Below are positions 51,710 to 61,192 of a DNA stretch of 64,000 nucleotides, piece after piece. The notes beneath the pieces are model-generated. The model was not told where the DNA came from and searched no databases. It saw nothing but the letters and a program-made list of their open reading frames with translations. A program made the position numbers and the translations under genes. Position 1 is the stretch's first letter. The number at the start of each line of letters is the position of its first letter. Source of the DNA: UBA11986 sp963734955 (lineage in GTDB: Bacteria; Bacteroidota; Ignavibacteria; UBA10030; UBA6906); NCBI GenBank assembly GCA_963734955.1, contig CAVTJO010000011.1:248001-312000 (forward strand), given 5' to 3'.

Positions 51710-52716
51710 ACACAAAACGCGCCGCGATAACTGCTGTTGGCCACTATGTTCCCGAAAAGATACTTACAAACGCCGACTTCGAGAAGATGGTGGACACTAC
51801 AGACGAGTGGATCCGTACCCGCACGGGCATTTATGAGCGTCATATCCTTGAGGAAGGCGGATCTTCGGACATGGCCGTTCGGGCAGTTCAGTGCCTGCTG
51901 AAGAACCGCCGCATCGGTCCGGAAGAGATTGACCTTCTTATCGTCGCGACCATTACTCCCGACATGTTCTTCCCTTCCACCGCGTGCATTGTTCAAGAAA
52001 AAATCGGCGCAACGAAGGCCTGGGGGTTCGACCTCTCCGCTGCCTGCTCAGGTTTTCTGTATGCAATCGTGGCCGGAAGCCAATTCGTTGAGACCGGCGC
52101 ATACAAGAAGGTCGTTGTCGTTGGTACGGACAAGATGAGTGTGATCACGGACTACAAAGACAGAAACAACTGCATCCTGTTCGGGGATGCAGCGGGAGCA
52201 GTACTTCTGGAGCCGACCGAAGATACATCTGTGGGGATCCTCGATCACATCCTCTATGCAGATGGATCTGGCGGCAAAGCGATTTACATGAAGGCCGGTG
52301 GAAGTCTGCATCCTGCAACACACGAAACCGTGGATAGGAGAATGCACTATCTCTATCAGGACGGGAAGGCGGTGTTCAAGGTCGCTGTCATAGGCATGGC
52401 CGAAGTGTCGGCGGAGATCATGAACCGCAATCATCTTACTGGAAAGGAGATCGACTGGCTCGTCCCCCATCAGGCAAACCTGAGAATCATCAACGCATGC
52501 GCAGAGCGAATGGGCCTCGACAAATCAAAAGTCATGATAAACATCGATCGTTATGGCAACACAACCGCTGCGACGATTCCTTTGTGTCTCTCGGAGTGGT
52601 GGCACGCGGGAAAGCTTCGCAAAGGACAGACAATCGTGCTCGCAAGCTTTGGGGCAGGGTACACCTGGGGATCGGCCCTGGTGAAATGGAGTGCCGACGA
52701 CGCGCGAAAGAACTGA
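51706..52716 (+). CDS. fabH: 3-oxoacyl-ACP synthase III
   Basis: Starts fatty-acid chains by condensing acyl-CoA with malonyl-ACP. The 336-residue enzyme has the Cys-His-Asn triad in its usual contexts: LSAACSGFLYA, VPHQANLRI and RYGNTTAATIP. Coupled to plsX by an ATGA overlap; fabD follows 1 base after the stop. Confidence 0.96.
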   Translation: MNTKRAAITAVGHYVPEKILTNADFEKMVDTTDEWIRTRTGIYERHILEEGGSSDMAVRAVQCLLKNRRIGPEEIDLLIVATITPDMFFPSTACIVQEKIGATKAWGFDLSAACSGFLYAIVAGSQFVETGAYKKVVVVGTDKMSVITDYKDRNNCILFGDAAGAVLLEPTEDTSVGILDHILYADGSGGKAIYMKAGGSLHPATHETVDRRMHYLYQDGKAVFKVAVIGMAEVSAEIMNRNHLTGKEIDWLVPHQANLRIINACAERMGLDKSKVMINIDRYGNTTAATIPLCLSEWWHAGKLRKGQTIVLASFGAGYTWGSALVKWSADDARKN

Positions 52717-52717
52717 C

Positions 52718-53635
52718 ATGGCAGTTGTCGCATTCGTATTTCCCGGTCAGGGATCGCAATATGTTGGCATGGGGAAGGACCTGTACGAGGACAGCACAAC
52801 TGCCCGGGGGATGTTCGAGAAAGCAGACGACATCCTTGGTTTTTCGCTCAGCAAGATTTGCTTCGAAGGACCGGAAGATGAGTTGCGACAGACCCGCAAC
52901 ACGCAGCCCGCAATCTACATTCACAGCATGGTCCTGATGCATTCACTGCAGAACGTGAGCGCTGATATGGTGGCCGGACATTCGCTTGGGGAATACAGCG
53001 CACTCGTTGCCGCAGGTGCTCTCTCGTTTGAAGATGGATTGAGGCTCGTCCGTCTCCGGGGAGAGCTTATGCAGAACGCCGGTGAACTGAACAAAGGGAC
53101 CATGGCTGCGGTGGTTGGTCTGGAGCAAGACGCCGTCGAAGCCGTATGTCATGAAGCATCTGCCGCAGGGGTTGTACAACCTGCGAATTTCAACTCTCCC
53201 GGACAAATAGTCATCTCGGGCTCAGTCGATGGAGTGCGCAAGGCAATCGTGCTTGCAAAATTGAGGGGGGCGAAGATTGCGAAGGAACTTGTCGTCAGTG
53301 GCGCATTCCATTCCCCGCTGATGGAGAGCGCAAAAACCGGGCTCAAGGAAGCCCTGGGGAACACACCCATCAACGATGCGAAGATCCCGGTGTATGCCAA
53401 CGTCACTGCGGAGCCGGCATTGCACAGCGCGGAGATTCGAGATCTTCTCTTCCGGCAGATCACGAATCCGGTTCGGTGGGAACAATCCGTGAGGAACATG
53501 GTTCGAGACGGTGCAACGGCATTTTATGAACTTGGCCCGGGGAAAGTCCTTCAGGGCCTGGTGAAACGAACCGAGGCAGGTGTACACATCAGCGGGTTCG
53601 ACAAGTATGCAGACCTTCAGCTTGCCCCCGGCTAA
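52718..53635 (+). CDS. fabD: Malonyl-CoA:ACP transacylase
   Basis: Loads malonyl groups onto ACP. The 305-residue enzyme has FVFPGQGSQYVGMG near the start, the nucleophile motif GHSLGEYSA and the catalytic His in SGAFHSPLM. ATG 52718 chosen (1 base after fabH stop); the longer frame overlaps fabH. Confidence 0.95.
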   Translation: MAVVAFVFPGQGSQYVGMGKDLYEDSTTARGMFEKADDILGFSLSKICFEGPEDELRQTRNTQPAIYIHSMVLMHSLQNVSADMVAGHSLGEYSALVAAGALSFEDGLRLVRLRGELMQNAGELNKGTMAAVVGLEQDAVEAVCHEASAAGVVQPANFNSPGQIVISGSVDGVRKAIVLAKLRGAKIAKELVVSGAFHSPLMESAKTGLKEALGNTPINDAKIPVYANVTAEPALHSAEIRDLLFRQITNPVRWEQSVRNMVRDGATAFYELGPGKVLQGLVKRTEAGVHISGFDKYADLQLAPG

Positions 53636-53636
53636 T

Positions 53637-54260
53637 ATGAGGGACGACGCTTCTCCCGAACTGCATATCAAACAGTTCTCGATTTCACCTGAGCTATACA
53701 GGAAGGGATATCGGACGGGGCGCGGGCCATGCACATGCACATCAGTCTGCTGTCAGCACGGTGTGTATGCCGATTCCGGCGAACGCGACCGCATCCTCCA
53801 ACACAAAGAGATCATCCGTAAGTACATGGATGAAACTCAGGCCGGGAACGAGCATCAGTGGTTCGAACGCCACGAGGCAGAAGACTCCGATTTCGCCTCT
53901 GGACGGTGCGTTGGCACGGCAGTCGTAAACGAAAAATGTGCGTTCCTTGACAAGTTCGGTCGTTGTTCACTTCAGGTCGCAGCCTCCTCAGAAGGAATGC
54001 ACAGGTGGGCATTGAAGCCGATCTTCTGCATCCTTTTCCCTCTCGAGATCTCGAACAACGTTATCTCGTTCGACGATCTGCTCGACGAGGAACAGGATTG
54101 CTGTTCGATCACCGACCGCTTTGACATACCGCTGTTCGAAGCATGCAAGGATGAATTGACACACGTGCTCGGCGAGGACGGCTACAAGGAGTTGGAGGAT
54201 TTCTACAGGGAGCGACATCGGGCACCTGCTCCCATGCATCGGCAAAACGAGGTTGCATGA
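53637..54260 (+). CDS. Cysteine-rich DUF3109-like protein in the fab operon
   Basis: A 207-residue protein with a cysteine cluster CTCTSVCCQHGVY in the first third, and CAFLDKFGRCSLQ and CCSITDRFD later, reminiscent of DUF3109/YkgJ-type iron- or zinc-binding proteins. It is embedded between fabD (1 base) and fabG (ATGA overlap), so it is certainly cotranscribed and coupled. Its function is unknown; a metal-dependent link to fatty-acid synthesis is speculation. Confidence 0.75.
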   Translation: MRDDASPELHIKQFSISPELYRKGYRTGRGPCTCTSVCCQHGVYADSGERDRILQHKEIIRKYMDETQAGNEHQWFERHEAEDSDFASGRCVGTAVVNEKCAFLDKFGRCSLQVAASSEGMHRWALKPIFCILFPLEISNNVISFDDLLDEEQDCCSITDRFDIPLFEACKDELTHVLGEDGYKELEDFYRERHRAPAPMHRQNEVA

Positions 54261-54994
54261 GTCTGCTTGGAGGCAAGGTGGCGTTGGTGACGGGGGGCGC
54301 CCGCGGCATTGGCAAGGCAATCGTTACCGCTCTTTCAGATGCAGGAGCGACTGTGGCATTCACATATAAAAGCTCTGTCGCCGCCGCGGATGAATTCGCA
54401 AATGAAATAGCGGCAAAGGGTCAACGCGCATACGCCTACCAGTCGGACGCCACCTTGTTTGCTGACTCCGCCAGGGTGGTCGAGCGGGTACTCGGCGATT
54501 GCGGCCAATTGGACATTCTGGTGAATAACGCCGGCATCACCCGCGACCGCCTCCTGATTCGCATGAGCGAGAAGGATTGGGATGAGGTCATTGATACGAA
54601 TCTCAAGAGTGCGTTCAACTACTGCAAAGCCGTGTCTCGTCCGATGGGTCTTCGGCGACAGGGAAAGATCATCAATCTCGCGTCAATCTCGGGTGTCCTC
54701 GGGAATGCCGGACAGGCGAATTATTCCGCGGCAAAATCGGGAATGATCGGCCTGACCAAAACAGCCGCAAAGGAACTTGCGCCAAGGAATATCCAGGTCA
54801 ACGCTGTGGCGCCCGGACTGGTCGCAACCGACATGATAAAAAACGTGAATCTGTCTCACTTGGAAGGAATGAGCAGCGTTATTCCGATCAAGTTGATTGC
54901 TCAGCCGGAAGAGATTGCAGAGCTTGTTGTGTTCTTTGCTTCGCCTGCATCTGATTACATTACCGGACAGGTGCTTCCAGGTCAATATGATTGA
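54257..54994 (+). CDS. fabG: 3-oxoacyl-ACP reductase, first copy
   Basis: A 245-residue SDR with TGGARGIGKAI for NADPH and the catalytic Ser143, Tyr156 and Lys160 (NLASISGVLGN, NYSAAKSG). It would reduce 3-oxoacyl-ACP. The extreme C-terminus is unusual: after YITGQVL the sequence is PGQYD, where FabG proteins have VDGG plus a hydrophobic end. It overlaps the DUF3109-like gene by ATGA and is followed by a second fabG after 12 bases. Confidence 0.85.
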   Translation: MSLLGGKVALVTGGARGIGKAIVTALSDAGATVAFTYKSSVAAADEFANEIAAKGQRAYAYQSDATLFADSARVVERVLGDCGQLDILVNNAGITRDRLLIRMSEKDWDEVIDTNLKSAFNYCKAVSRPMGLRRQGKIINLASISGVLGNAGQANYSAAKSGMIGLTKTAAKELAPRNIQVNAVAPGLVATDMIKNVNLSHLEGMSSVIPIKLIAQPEEIAELVVFFASPASDYITGQVLPGQYD

Positions 54995-55006
54995 AAGGTA
55001 ATCTTC

Positions 55007-55754
55007 ATGGGAATTCTAGAAAACAAAGTGGCTTTGGTAACAGGGGGTGCCCGCGGCATCGGGCGGGCAATTGCAGTGGCACTTGCCGACGAAGGCGCAC
55101 ATATTGCGTTCACGGATATCAAGCTCGCAGCAGACAGCGATGAGCTTGTCGCTATGATCAAGGCAAAAGGCTTGAGGGCGATGGCCATCCAATCTGACGT
55201 GCGCGATTTCACTTCGACACAGAGCCTGGCGGAGTCTGTGATCAAGGAGATGCAGAGGATCGATATCCTCGTCAACAATGCCGGTATCACGCGGGATAAC
55301 CTTCTGATCAGAATGTCCGAAGACGAGTGGGATGCCGTGATTGACACAAACCTCAAGGGGTCATTCAATTTCTGCAAAGCATTCGCCCCGCATATGATTC
55401 GTCAGCGACAGGGAAAGATCATCAATATTGCTTCGGTTAGTTGGCCTCATCGGGAATGCTGGCCAGGCGAATTACTCTGCATCCAAGGCCGGCATGATCG
55501 GCCTGACAAAAGCGCTTGCAAAAGAGCTTGGTTCTCGCAATATTCAGGTCAACGCGGTCGCTCCCGGGTTCGTGGAAACCGAGATGACCAACAAGCTCAA
55601 TGCCGAGCAAAAGAAGGCATTGGTAAACCTAATCCCTCTGAAACGCGCCGCAAAGACACACGAGATTGCGGCAGTTGTTAAGTTCCTCGCATCATCAGAC
55701 GCAGACTACATCACCGGACAGGTGCTATGCGTCGATGGCGGCATGACAATGTAA
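55007..55754 (+). pseudogene. fabG: 3-oxoacyl-ACP reductase, second copy, frameshifted as sequenced
   Basis: The first frame (from ATG 55007) runs TGGARGIGRAIAVAL ... IINIASVS and then goes out of register at about 55441-55442. The other frame continues GLIGNAGQANYSASKAGMIG to a normal FabG end, ITGQVLCVDGGMTM, at 55754. Deleting one T of the TT at 55441-55442 gives an intact 248-residue FabG with the Ser-Tyr-Lys set. It is the more canonical of the two copies. Confidence 0.88.
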
Positions 55755-55809
55755 ATGAAAGTGTTTGTTCACCAAACCCACAATCGTCAACTTTTCAGGA
55801 GGTTCGCAC

Positions 55810-56046
55810 ATGGCAGACGTTGAGGCTCGAGTAAAGGAAATCATCGTCAACAAACTCGGCGTCGAGGATTCCCAGATTACGCCCGAGGCATCATTTACCA
55901 ACGATCTCGGTGCCGATTCCCTCGACACAGTGGAGCTGGTGATGGAGTTTGAAAAGGCGTTCAACCTTCAGATCCCGGACGAAGATGCGGAGAAGATTGG
56001 CACGGTGGGAGATGCAATCAAGTACATCAAGACAAAAACGGCCTGA
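55810..56046 (+). CDS. acpP: Acyl carrier protein
   Basis: A 78-residue ACP with the phosphopantetheine site GADSLDTVELVMEFE. ATG 55810 has AGGAGG about 8 bases upstream. The longer frame from 55765 is ignored. Carries the growing acyl chain for the surrounding Fab enzymes. Confidence 0.97.
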   Translation: MADVEARVKEIIVNKLGVEDSQITPEASFTNDLGADSLDTVELVMEFEKAFNLQIPDEDAEKIGTVGDAIKYIKTKTA

Positions 56047-56067
56047 AGTACCATTGATCACACTTCA

Positions 56068-56099
56068 TCGCACGACAGTTGCAGGTCGTTGCGGTGCGA
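56068..56099. other. Imperfect hairpin between acpP and fabF
   Basis: TCGCAC (56068-56073) pairs with GTGCGA (56094-56099), and CGAC with GTCG inside it. It could tune expression of acpP relative to fabF, for instance by stabilising mRNA ends or attenuating. Confidence 0.3.
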
Positions 56100-56134
56100 G
56101 AATTATCCTGTACTGGTTTTGGAGGTGTGGATAG

Positions 56135-57391
56135 TTGAGCACAATCGGGAAGCGAAGAGTTGTCGTCACGGGCATGGGTGCCCTTACTCCCATAGGGTTG
56201 AATGTCAAGGATTATTGGACCAATCTCGTGGCGGGAAAGAACGGGGCTGCACCGATTACCTATTTTGACACGACCGCGTTCGATACGCATTTTGCCTGCG
56301 AGGTCAAGGGATTCAAGGCCACGGATTTTCTTGACAGAAAATCCTCACAGCGTATGGACCCATTTGCGCAGTTCGCAGTGATCTCTTCAGACCTTGCAAT
56401 TGCCGACTCCTGCCTTCCGCTCAAAGACATGGACGCGGATCGTATCGGAGTGATCTATGGATCGGGCATTGGCGGCATGTCGACGTATGACACGCAATTC
56501 AGGAACTACATGCAGGGCGGGCCGGGACGCATCAGCCCGTTCTTCATTCCGATGCTCATCCCCGACATTGCATGCGGGTACATTTCCATCAAGCACGGTT
56601 TGAAGGGCCCCAACTTTGCCACGGTGTCCGCATGTGCGACGGCATCCCATGCCATTGGCAATGCATATCGCATAATCCAGTACGGTGATGCGGACGTGAT
56701 GATCTGCGGCGGATCGGAAGCTCCGATCACCCCGATGGGACTGGGGGGATTCAATTCCATGCGAGCTCTTTCTACCCGCAACGATGCACCCGAGAAGGCC
56801 AGCCGCCCGTTTGACAAGAATCGAGATGGATTTGTGATGGGTGAAGGCGGGGGGGCACTGGTGATCGAAGAATACGGGCACGCTGTGAAACGCGGCGCAA
56901 GGATTTACGCAGAACTGGTTGGAGCAGGGTTTACTGCCGACGCATTCCATATCACCGCACCTCCGGATGGCGGTGAGGGAGCAGTGCGCTCCATGCAGCA
57001 CGCCCTCAGGGATGCCGGCATTAAACCGGAGGATGTAGACTATATCAACGTGCATGGAACGTCAACGCAACTTGGTGACATCAGCGAGACTCTCGCAATC
57101 AAAACAACATTTGGCGCGCACGCCGCAAAAGTTAACATAAGTTCCACCAAGTCGATGACGGGTCATCTTCTTGGCGCTGCTGGAGCCGTCGAGTTGATCG
57201 CGGCTGTGATGGCCTGCTACACGGATGTCATTCCCCCGACCATCAACTATGAAGTCCCCGATCCGGAGTGCGACCTGAACTATACCCCCAACGTTGCGGT
57301 GAAGCACATGGTGCATTATGCCCTGAGCAACACCTTCGGGTTTGGCGGACACAATGCGACATTGATCGTGAAGAAGTGTACCAGAAATTGA
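56135..57391 (+). CDS. fabF: 3-oxoacyl-ACP synthase II
   Basis: Elongation condensing enzyme, 418 residues. The Cys-His-His triad is in SACATASHAIG, VHGTSTQLGD and SMTGHLLGAAGAVE. The start is TTG 56135 with GGAGGTG about 8 bases upstream; residues STIGKRRVVVTGMG follow as in the family. Confidence 0.96.
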   Translation: MSTIGKRRVVVTGMGALTPIGLNVKDYWTNLVAGKNGAAPITYFDTTAFDTHFACEVKGFKATDFLDRKSSQRMDPFAQFAVISSDLAIADSCLPLKDMDADRIGVIYGSGIGGMSTYDTQFRNYMQGGPGRISPFFIPMLIPDIACGYISIKHGLKGPNFATVSACATASHAIGNAYRIIQYGDADVMICGGSEAPITPMGLGGFNSMRALSTRNDAPEKASRPFDKNRDGFVMGEGGGALVIEEYGHAVKRGARIYAELVGAGFTADAFHITAPPDGGEGAVRSMQHALRDAGIKPEDVDYINVHGTSTQLGDISETLAIKTTFGAHAAKVNISSTKSMTGHLLGAAGAVELIAAVMACYTDVIPPTINYEVPDPECDLNYTPNVAVKHMVHYALSNTFGFGGHNATLIVKKCTRN

Positions 57392-57398
57392 GAACTCC

Positions 57399-58178
57399 AT
57401 GGGTTGGGTTTCGGAGTTTCTGAAAAAAATCTCCAGGAGGCGGGATGAAGGAAAAACAGCAGAGCAAGAATCGGCACAGAAGAACCTCCTTCTCAAAAAC
57501 ATAACACGCTTCCAGCAACTCACCGGATATACCATCACGAACCAGGACATCTTCGTGATGGCGTTGCTTCATCGTTCCTTCCTGCAGCGCCCGGGTGAGC
57601 CGGATCGTTCGAACGAGCGACTCGAGTTCCTGGGCGATTCCGTTCTTAATCTCGTTGTGGCCGAGTATCTGTACCTGACCTTCCCGCTTGCGGAAGAAGG
57701 CGAGCTCACCAAGATCCGGTCGCGGCTCGTCAACCGGAAAGCTCTCGCCGCATACGCAAAAGAGATTCACCTGATGGATTTTATCTTCATGAGTCCCAGT
57801 GCGGCACAATCCATCGGCAAGGGCTACGATACGATTATCGCCGACACATATGAAGCCGTGATTGCTGCGATTTACCTCGATGGTGGATACCCCGACGCGA
57901 AGAAGTTTGTCGAGCGACAGGTTCTTGCGGCGATGACGAAGGGCACCGTTGTAACTGAGGATGAAAACTACAAAAGCATTTTGCTGGAATACGCCCAGGC
58001 TCGCGGCCTCGGTGTTCCGAGGTATGTGATCATCAAAGAGGAAGGCCCGGACCATGACAGGACATTTACCGTTGACGTGACGTTGAACTCGGTACGACTG
58101 GCAAGCGGTACCGGCAAGAATAAGAAGGAAGCTGAACAGGCCGCGGCAAGCAAAGCACTCGAGGAAATTGACATGTAA
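57399..58178 (+). CDS. rnc: Ribonuclease III
   Basis: Double-strand-specific RNase of rRNA and mRNA processing. The 259-residue protein has the catalytic signature ERLEFLGDSVLNLVVAEY, the second acidic region ADTYEAVIAAIY and a C-terminal dsRBD (NYKSILLEYAQARG to the end). It lies 7 bases after fabF; fabF-rnc is a common end to this operon. An antisense frame across it was rejected. Confidence 0.95.
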   Translation: MGWVSEFLKKISRRRDEGKTAEQESAQKNLLLKNITRFQQLTGYTITNQDIFVMALLHRSFLQRPGEPDRSNERLEFLGDSVLNLVVAEYLYLTFPLAEEGELTKIRSRLVNRKALAAYAKEIHLMDFIFMSPSAAQSIGKGYDTIIADTYEAVIAAIYLDGGYPDAKKFVERQVLAAMTKGTVVTEDENYKSILLEYAQARGLGVPRYVIIKEEGPDHDRTFTVDVTLNSVRLASGTGKNKKEAEQAAASKALEEIDM

Positions 58179-58212
58179 CGATCCACTCCGAACAACGACA
58201 ACGAAAACAACC

Positions 58213-61098
58213 ATGGACATGAACATAACCAACGAAGAGCTGTTTCAATCCAGGCACATCGGCCCCGGGGAGGAAGACCTCCCCTCGATGCTCGACTCCA
58301 TTGGCGCACCATCGCTGGATGCACTGATCGATGAGACCATACCCGCAAGCATCCGATTGAAGACCCCGCTGAACCTGCCGGGTGCGTTGAGTGAACACAG
58401 ATACCTCAATATGCTGGCCACTATTGCACGGAAGAACAAGCCGTTCCGATCATACATCGGACTTGGATTCCATGACTGTATGGTTCCTCCCGTTATTCAG
58501 CGCAATATCCTGGAGAACCCCGGCTGGTATACGCAATACACTCCGTATCAGGCAGAGGTTTCGCAGGGACGGCTCGAGGCCTTGCTCAACTTCCAGACAA
58601 TGGTGATGGATCTGACGAAGATGGAGGTTGCGAATGCCTCCCTGCTTGACGAGGGGACGGCCGCCGCCGAGGCCATGACTATGGCTCACGGCCTGGTCAC
58701 AAGACAATCGGCGCGGGCAACCAAGTTCTTTGTCTCGGACACCTGCTTCCCACAAACGATTGACGTTCTCAAGACGCGGGCTCACCCGCTGGGCTTTGAA
58801 CTCGTGATGGGGAATCATTCGGCGGCGCCGATCGATTCCACCTATTTCGGAGCGATTGTACAGTACCCGGCCCAGGATGGGTCAGTCAACGACTATCGTT
58901 CGTTCATCGAGAAGGTTCATGCCGCTGGCGGCCTGGTTGTCGTTGCCACTGATCTCTTGAGCCTTGCGTTGCTGACACCTCCGGGGGAATTCGGAGCCGA
59001 CATCGTTGTGGGAAATTCACAGAGGTTCGGGGTTCCACTGGGGTTTGGGGGACCTCATGCGGCGTTCTTCGCCACGAAGAATGAGTATATCCGTACCATG
59101 CCGGGCAGGATCATCGGTGTGTCAATCGACGCGCACAATAACAGAGCATACCGGATGGCTCTGCAAACACGCGAGCAACATATCCGCCGGGAGAAGGCCA
59201 CGTCCAACATATGTACGGCGCAGGCGCTTCTTGCGATCATGGCAGGCATGTATGCGGTGTATCATGGTCCTGACGGCATCAGACGCATTGCAGCAAATGT
59301 TCACAGGACGGCTGCGACCCTGGAAAAGGAACTGACGGTGCTCGGCTTCCCCCAGCTCAACAAGGTGTACTTCGATACCGTACAGGTCAGGGTCAACTCA
59401 GCTCGGCCACTGCGAGCGCTTGCCGAGGCCGAGGAGGTCAATTTCAGATATATCGATGAGAATCGTGTCGGCGTTTCCGTTGATGAGACGACGCAGCCGG
59501 AAGATATTCACAAGATCGTCTCGATCTTTGCGAAGGCTGCCAGGAAAGACTTCAAAGGACTGCATCCCCCAACGGATACCAACGGGCTCGCGTACCCGGC
59601 ACCATTTAACCGTTCAAGCGAGTTCCTCACGCATCCGGTCTTTCATTCCTACCAGTCCGAATCAGAAATGATGCGGTACATCAAGAGCCTTGAGAACAAG
59701 GATCTCTCCCTCACCCACTCGATGATCCCTCTCGGGTCATGCACTATGAAGCTGAATGCAGCATCGGAGCTGATGCCAATCAGTTGGCCGGAGTTTTCGC
59801 GGGTCCATCCCTTTGTGCCACCTGGCCAGGTGCAGGGCTACATGGAGATCTTCAAGGAGCTCGAAGCTCAGCTATGTGAGATCACCGGCTTTGCAGCAGC
59901 ATCACTCCAGCCAAACTCTGGTGCGCAGGGTGAGTACTCTGGTCTCCTGGTGATCAGGGCATATCACAATGACCATGGCCAGGGACACCGCAACGTTGCG
60001 TTAATTCCATCCTCAGCCCATGGGACAAATCCAGCGAGCGCCGTGATGGCGGGTTGCAGGGTCGTGGTGGTGAAATGTGATGATATGGGCAACATCGACG
60101 TTGATGATCTCCGGGCAAAGGCTGAAGAGCATAAGGACAGCCTGGCGTCACTCATGGTAACGTATCCGTCAACGCACGGAGTATTCGAGGAACGGATTCA
60201 GGAGATATGCACGATCGTTCATGAGAACGGCGGGCTGGTATATATGGATGGCGCGAACCTCAATGCGCAGGTTGGATTGACCAGCCCGGCGGCAATTGGC
60301 GCGGATGTGTGCCACATAAATCTTCACAAGACCTTCAGCATTCCGCACGGCGGGGGTGGACCAGGCATGGGCCCCATTTGCGCAACAAAGCATCTTGCCC
60401 CATATCTCCCCGGACATCCACTCGTGAAGACGGGAGGCACGAAGGCAATCTCGGCCGTCGCTGCCACTCCCTGGGGAAGCTCGAGCATTCTTCTCATTTC
60501 CTACGGATACATCAAGATGCTCGGTTCAGCGGGCATCACGGATGCAACACGGTATGCCATTCTGAACGCGAACTATCTCAAGTCCCGTCTTGAAGAACAT
60601 TATCCCGTTCTGTACAAGGGGAAGAACGGGCGTGTTGCACACGAGTTCATTCTGGATCTGCGCCCTCTGAAGCAATCAACGGGTGTGGAGGTGGAGGATG
60701 TCGCAAAGCGTCTGATGGATTACGGCTTTCATGCCCCGACGGTGTCCTTCCCCGTTCCTGGCACGTTGATGATCGAGCCGACAGAGAGTGAATCGAAAGC
60801 CGAACTTGATCGGTTCGCCGATGCTCTGATCGCAATTCGTAAGGAGATCCGGGAGATTGCAGACGGCACCGCCGATGTAACTGATAATGTCTTGAAGCAC
60901 GCGCCACACACTGCGCATGCCGCCCTGAGTGACGAGTGGGCTCACCCGTACACTCGCTACAAGGCCGTCTACCCATTACACTATCTGCAGCAGAGAAAAT
61001 TCTGGCCGTCAGTTGGGCGCATTAACAACTCTTATGGCGACAGAAACGTCATGTGCGCTTGCCCGCCTGTTGAATCGTACGAAGAGCAGGTAGCATAA
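58213..61098 (+). CDS. gcvP: Glycine dehydrogenase (decarboxylating), P-protein
   Basis: Pyridoxal-phosphate subunit of the glycine cleavage system. The single-chain form, 961 residues, with N-terminal and C-terminal halves (P1 and P2 fused). The cofactor lysine is in INLHKTFSIPHGGGGPGMG. The start is ATG 58213 (MDMNITNEELF); the frame is open upstream to 58168, overlapping rnc by ten bases. gcvT, gcvH and lpd are not in the window. Confidence 0.96.
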   Translation: MDMNITNEELFQSRHIGPGEEDLPSMLDSIGAPSLDALIDETIPASIRLKTPLNLPGALSEHRYLNMLATIARKNKPFRSYIGLGFHDCMVPPVIQRNILENPGWYTQYTPYQAEVSQGRLEALLNFQTMVMDLTKMEVANASLLDEGTAAAEAMTMAHGLVTRQSARATKFFVSDTCFPQTIDVLKTRAHPLGFELVMGNHSAAPIDSTYFGAIVQYPAQDGSVNDYRSFIEKVHAAGGLVVVATDLLSLALLTPPGEFGADIVVGNSQRFGVPLGFGGPHAAFFATKNEYIRTMPGRIIGVSIDAHNNRAYRMALQTREQHIRREKATSNICTAQALLAIMAGMYAVYHGPDGIRRIAANVHRTAATLEKELTVLGFPQLNKVYFDTVQVRVNSARPLRALAEAEEVNFRYIDENRVGVSVDETTQPEDIHKIVSIFAKAARKDFKGLHPPTDTNGLAYPAPFNRSSEFLTHPVFHSYQSESEMMRYIKSLENKDLSLTHSMIPLGSCTMKLNAASELMPISWPEFSRVHPFVPPGQVQGYMEIFKELEAQLCEITGFAAASLQPNSGAQGEYSGLLVIRAYHNDHGQGHRNVALIPSSAHGTNPASAVMAGCRVVVVKCDDMGNIDVDDLRAKAEEHKDSLASLMVTYPSTHGVFEERIQEICTIVHENGGLVYMDGANLNAQVGLTSPAAIGADVCHINLHKTFSIPHGGGGPGMGPICATKHLAPYLPGHPLVKTGGTKAISAVAATPWGSSSILLISYGYIKMLGSAGITDATRYAILNANYLKSRLEEHYPVLYKGKNGRVAHEFILDLRPLKQSTGVEVEDVAKRLMDYGFHAPTVSFPVPGTLMIEPTESESKAELDRFADALIAIRKEIREIADGTADVTDNVLKHAPHTAHAALSDEWAHPYTRYKAVYPLHYLQQRKFWPSVGRINNSYGDRNVMCACPPVESYEEQVA

Positions 61099-61147
61099 GG
61101 CTGCAGATGCACACCCCCGGGCGGGTGAACCATGACATGAATGAACC

Positions 61148-61178
61148 GCAACAGGCCCTCACGCGCAGGGCTTGTTGC
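61148..61178. terminator. Stem-loop after gcvP
   Basis: GCAACAGGCCCT (61148-61159) pairs with AGGGCTTGTTGC (61167-61178), twelve pairs with one G-T, loop CACGCGC. No T tract. It is 50 bases after the gcvP stop and 14 before the next ATG, so it may terminate gcvP or act in the leader of the barrel gene. Confidence 0.45.
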
Positions 61179-61192
61179 ATTCATGAGGGACG

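Noticed and set aside
57243..58232. 329-residue open frame on the minus strand across fabF end and rnc
   Set aside because: It is fully antisense to rnc, which has a clear catalytic signature, and its sequence shows no family features.
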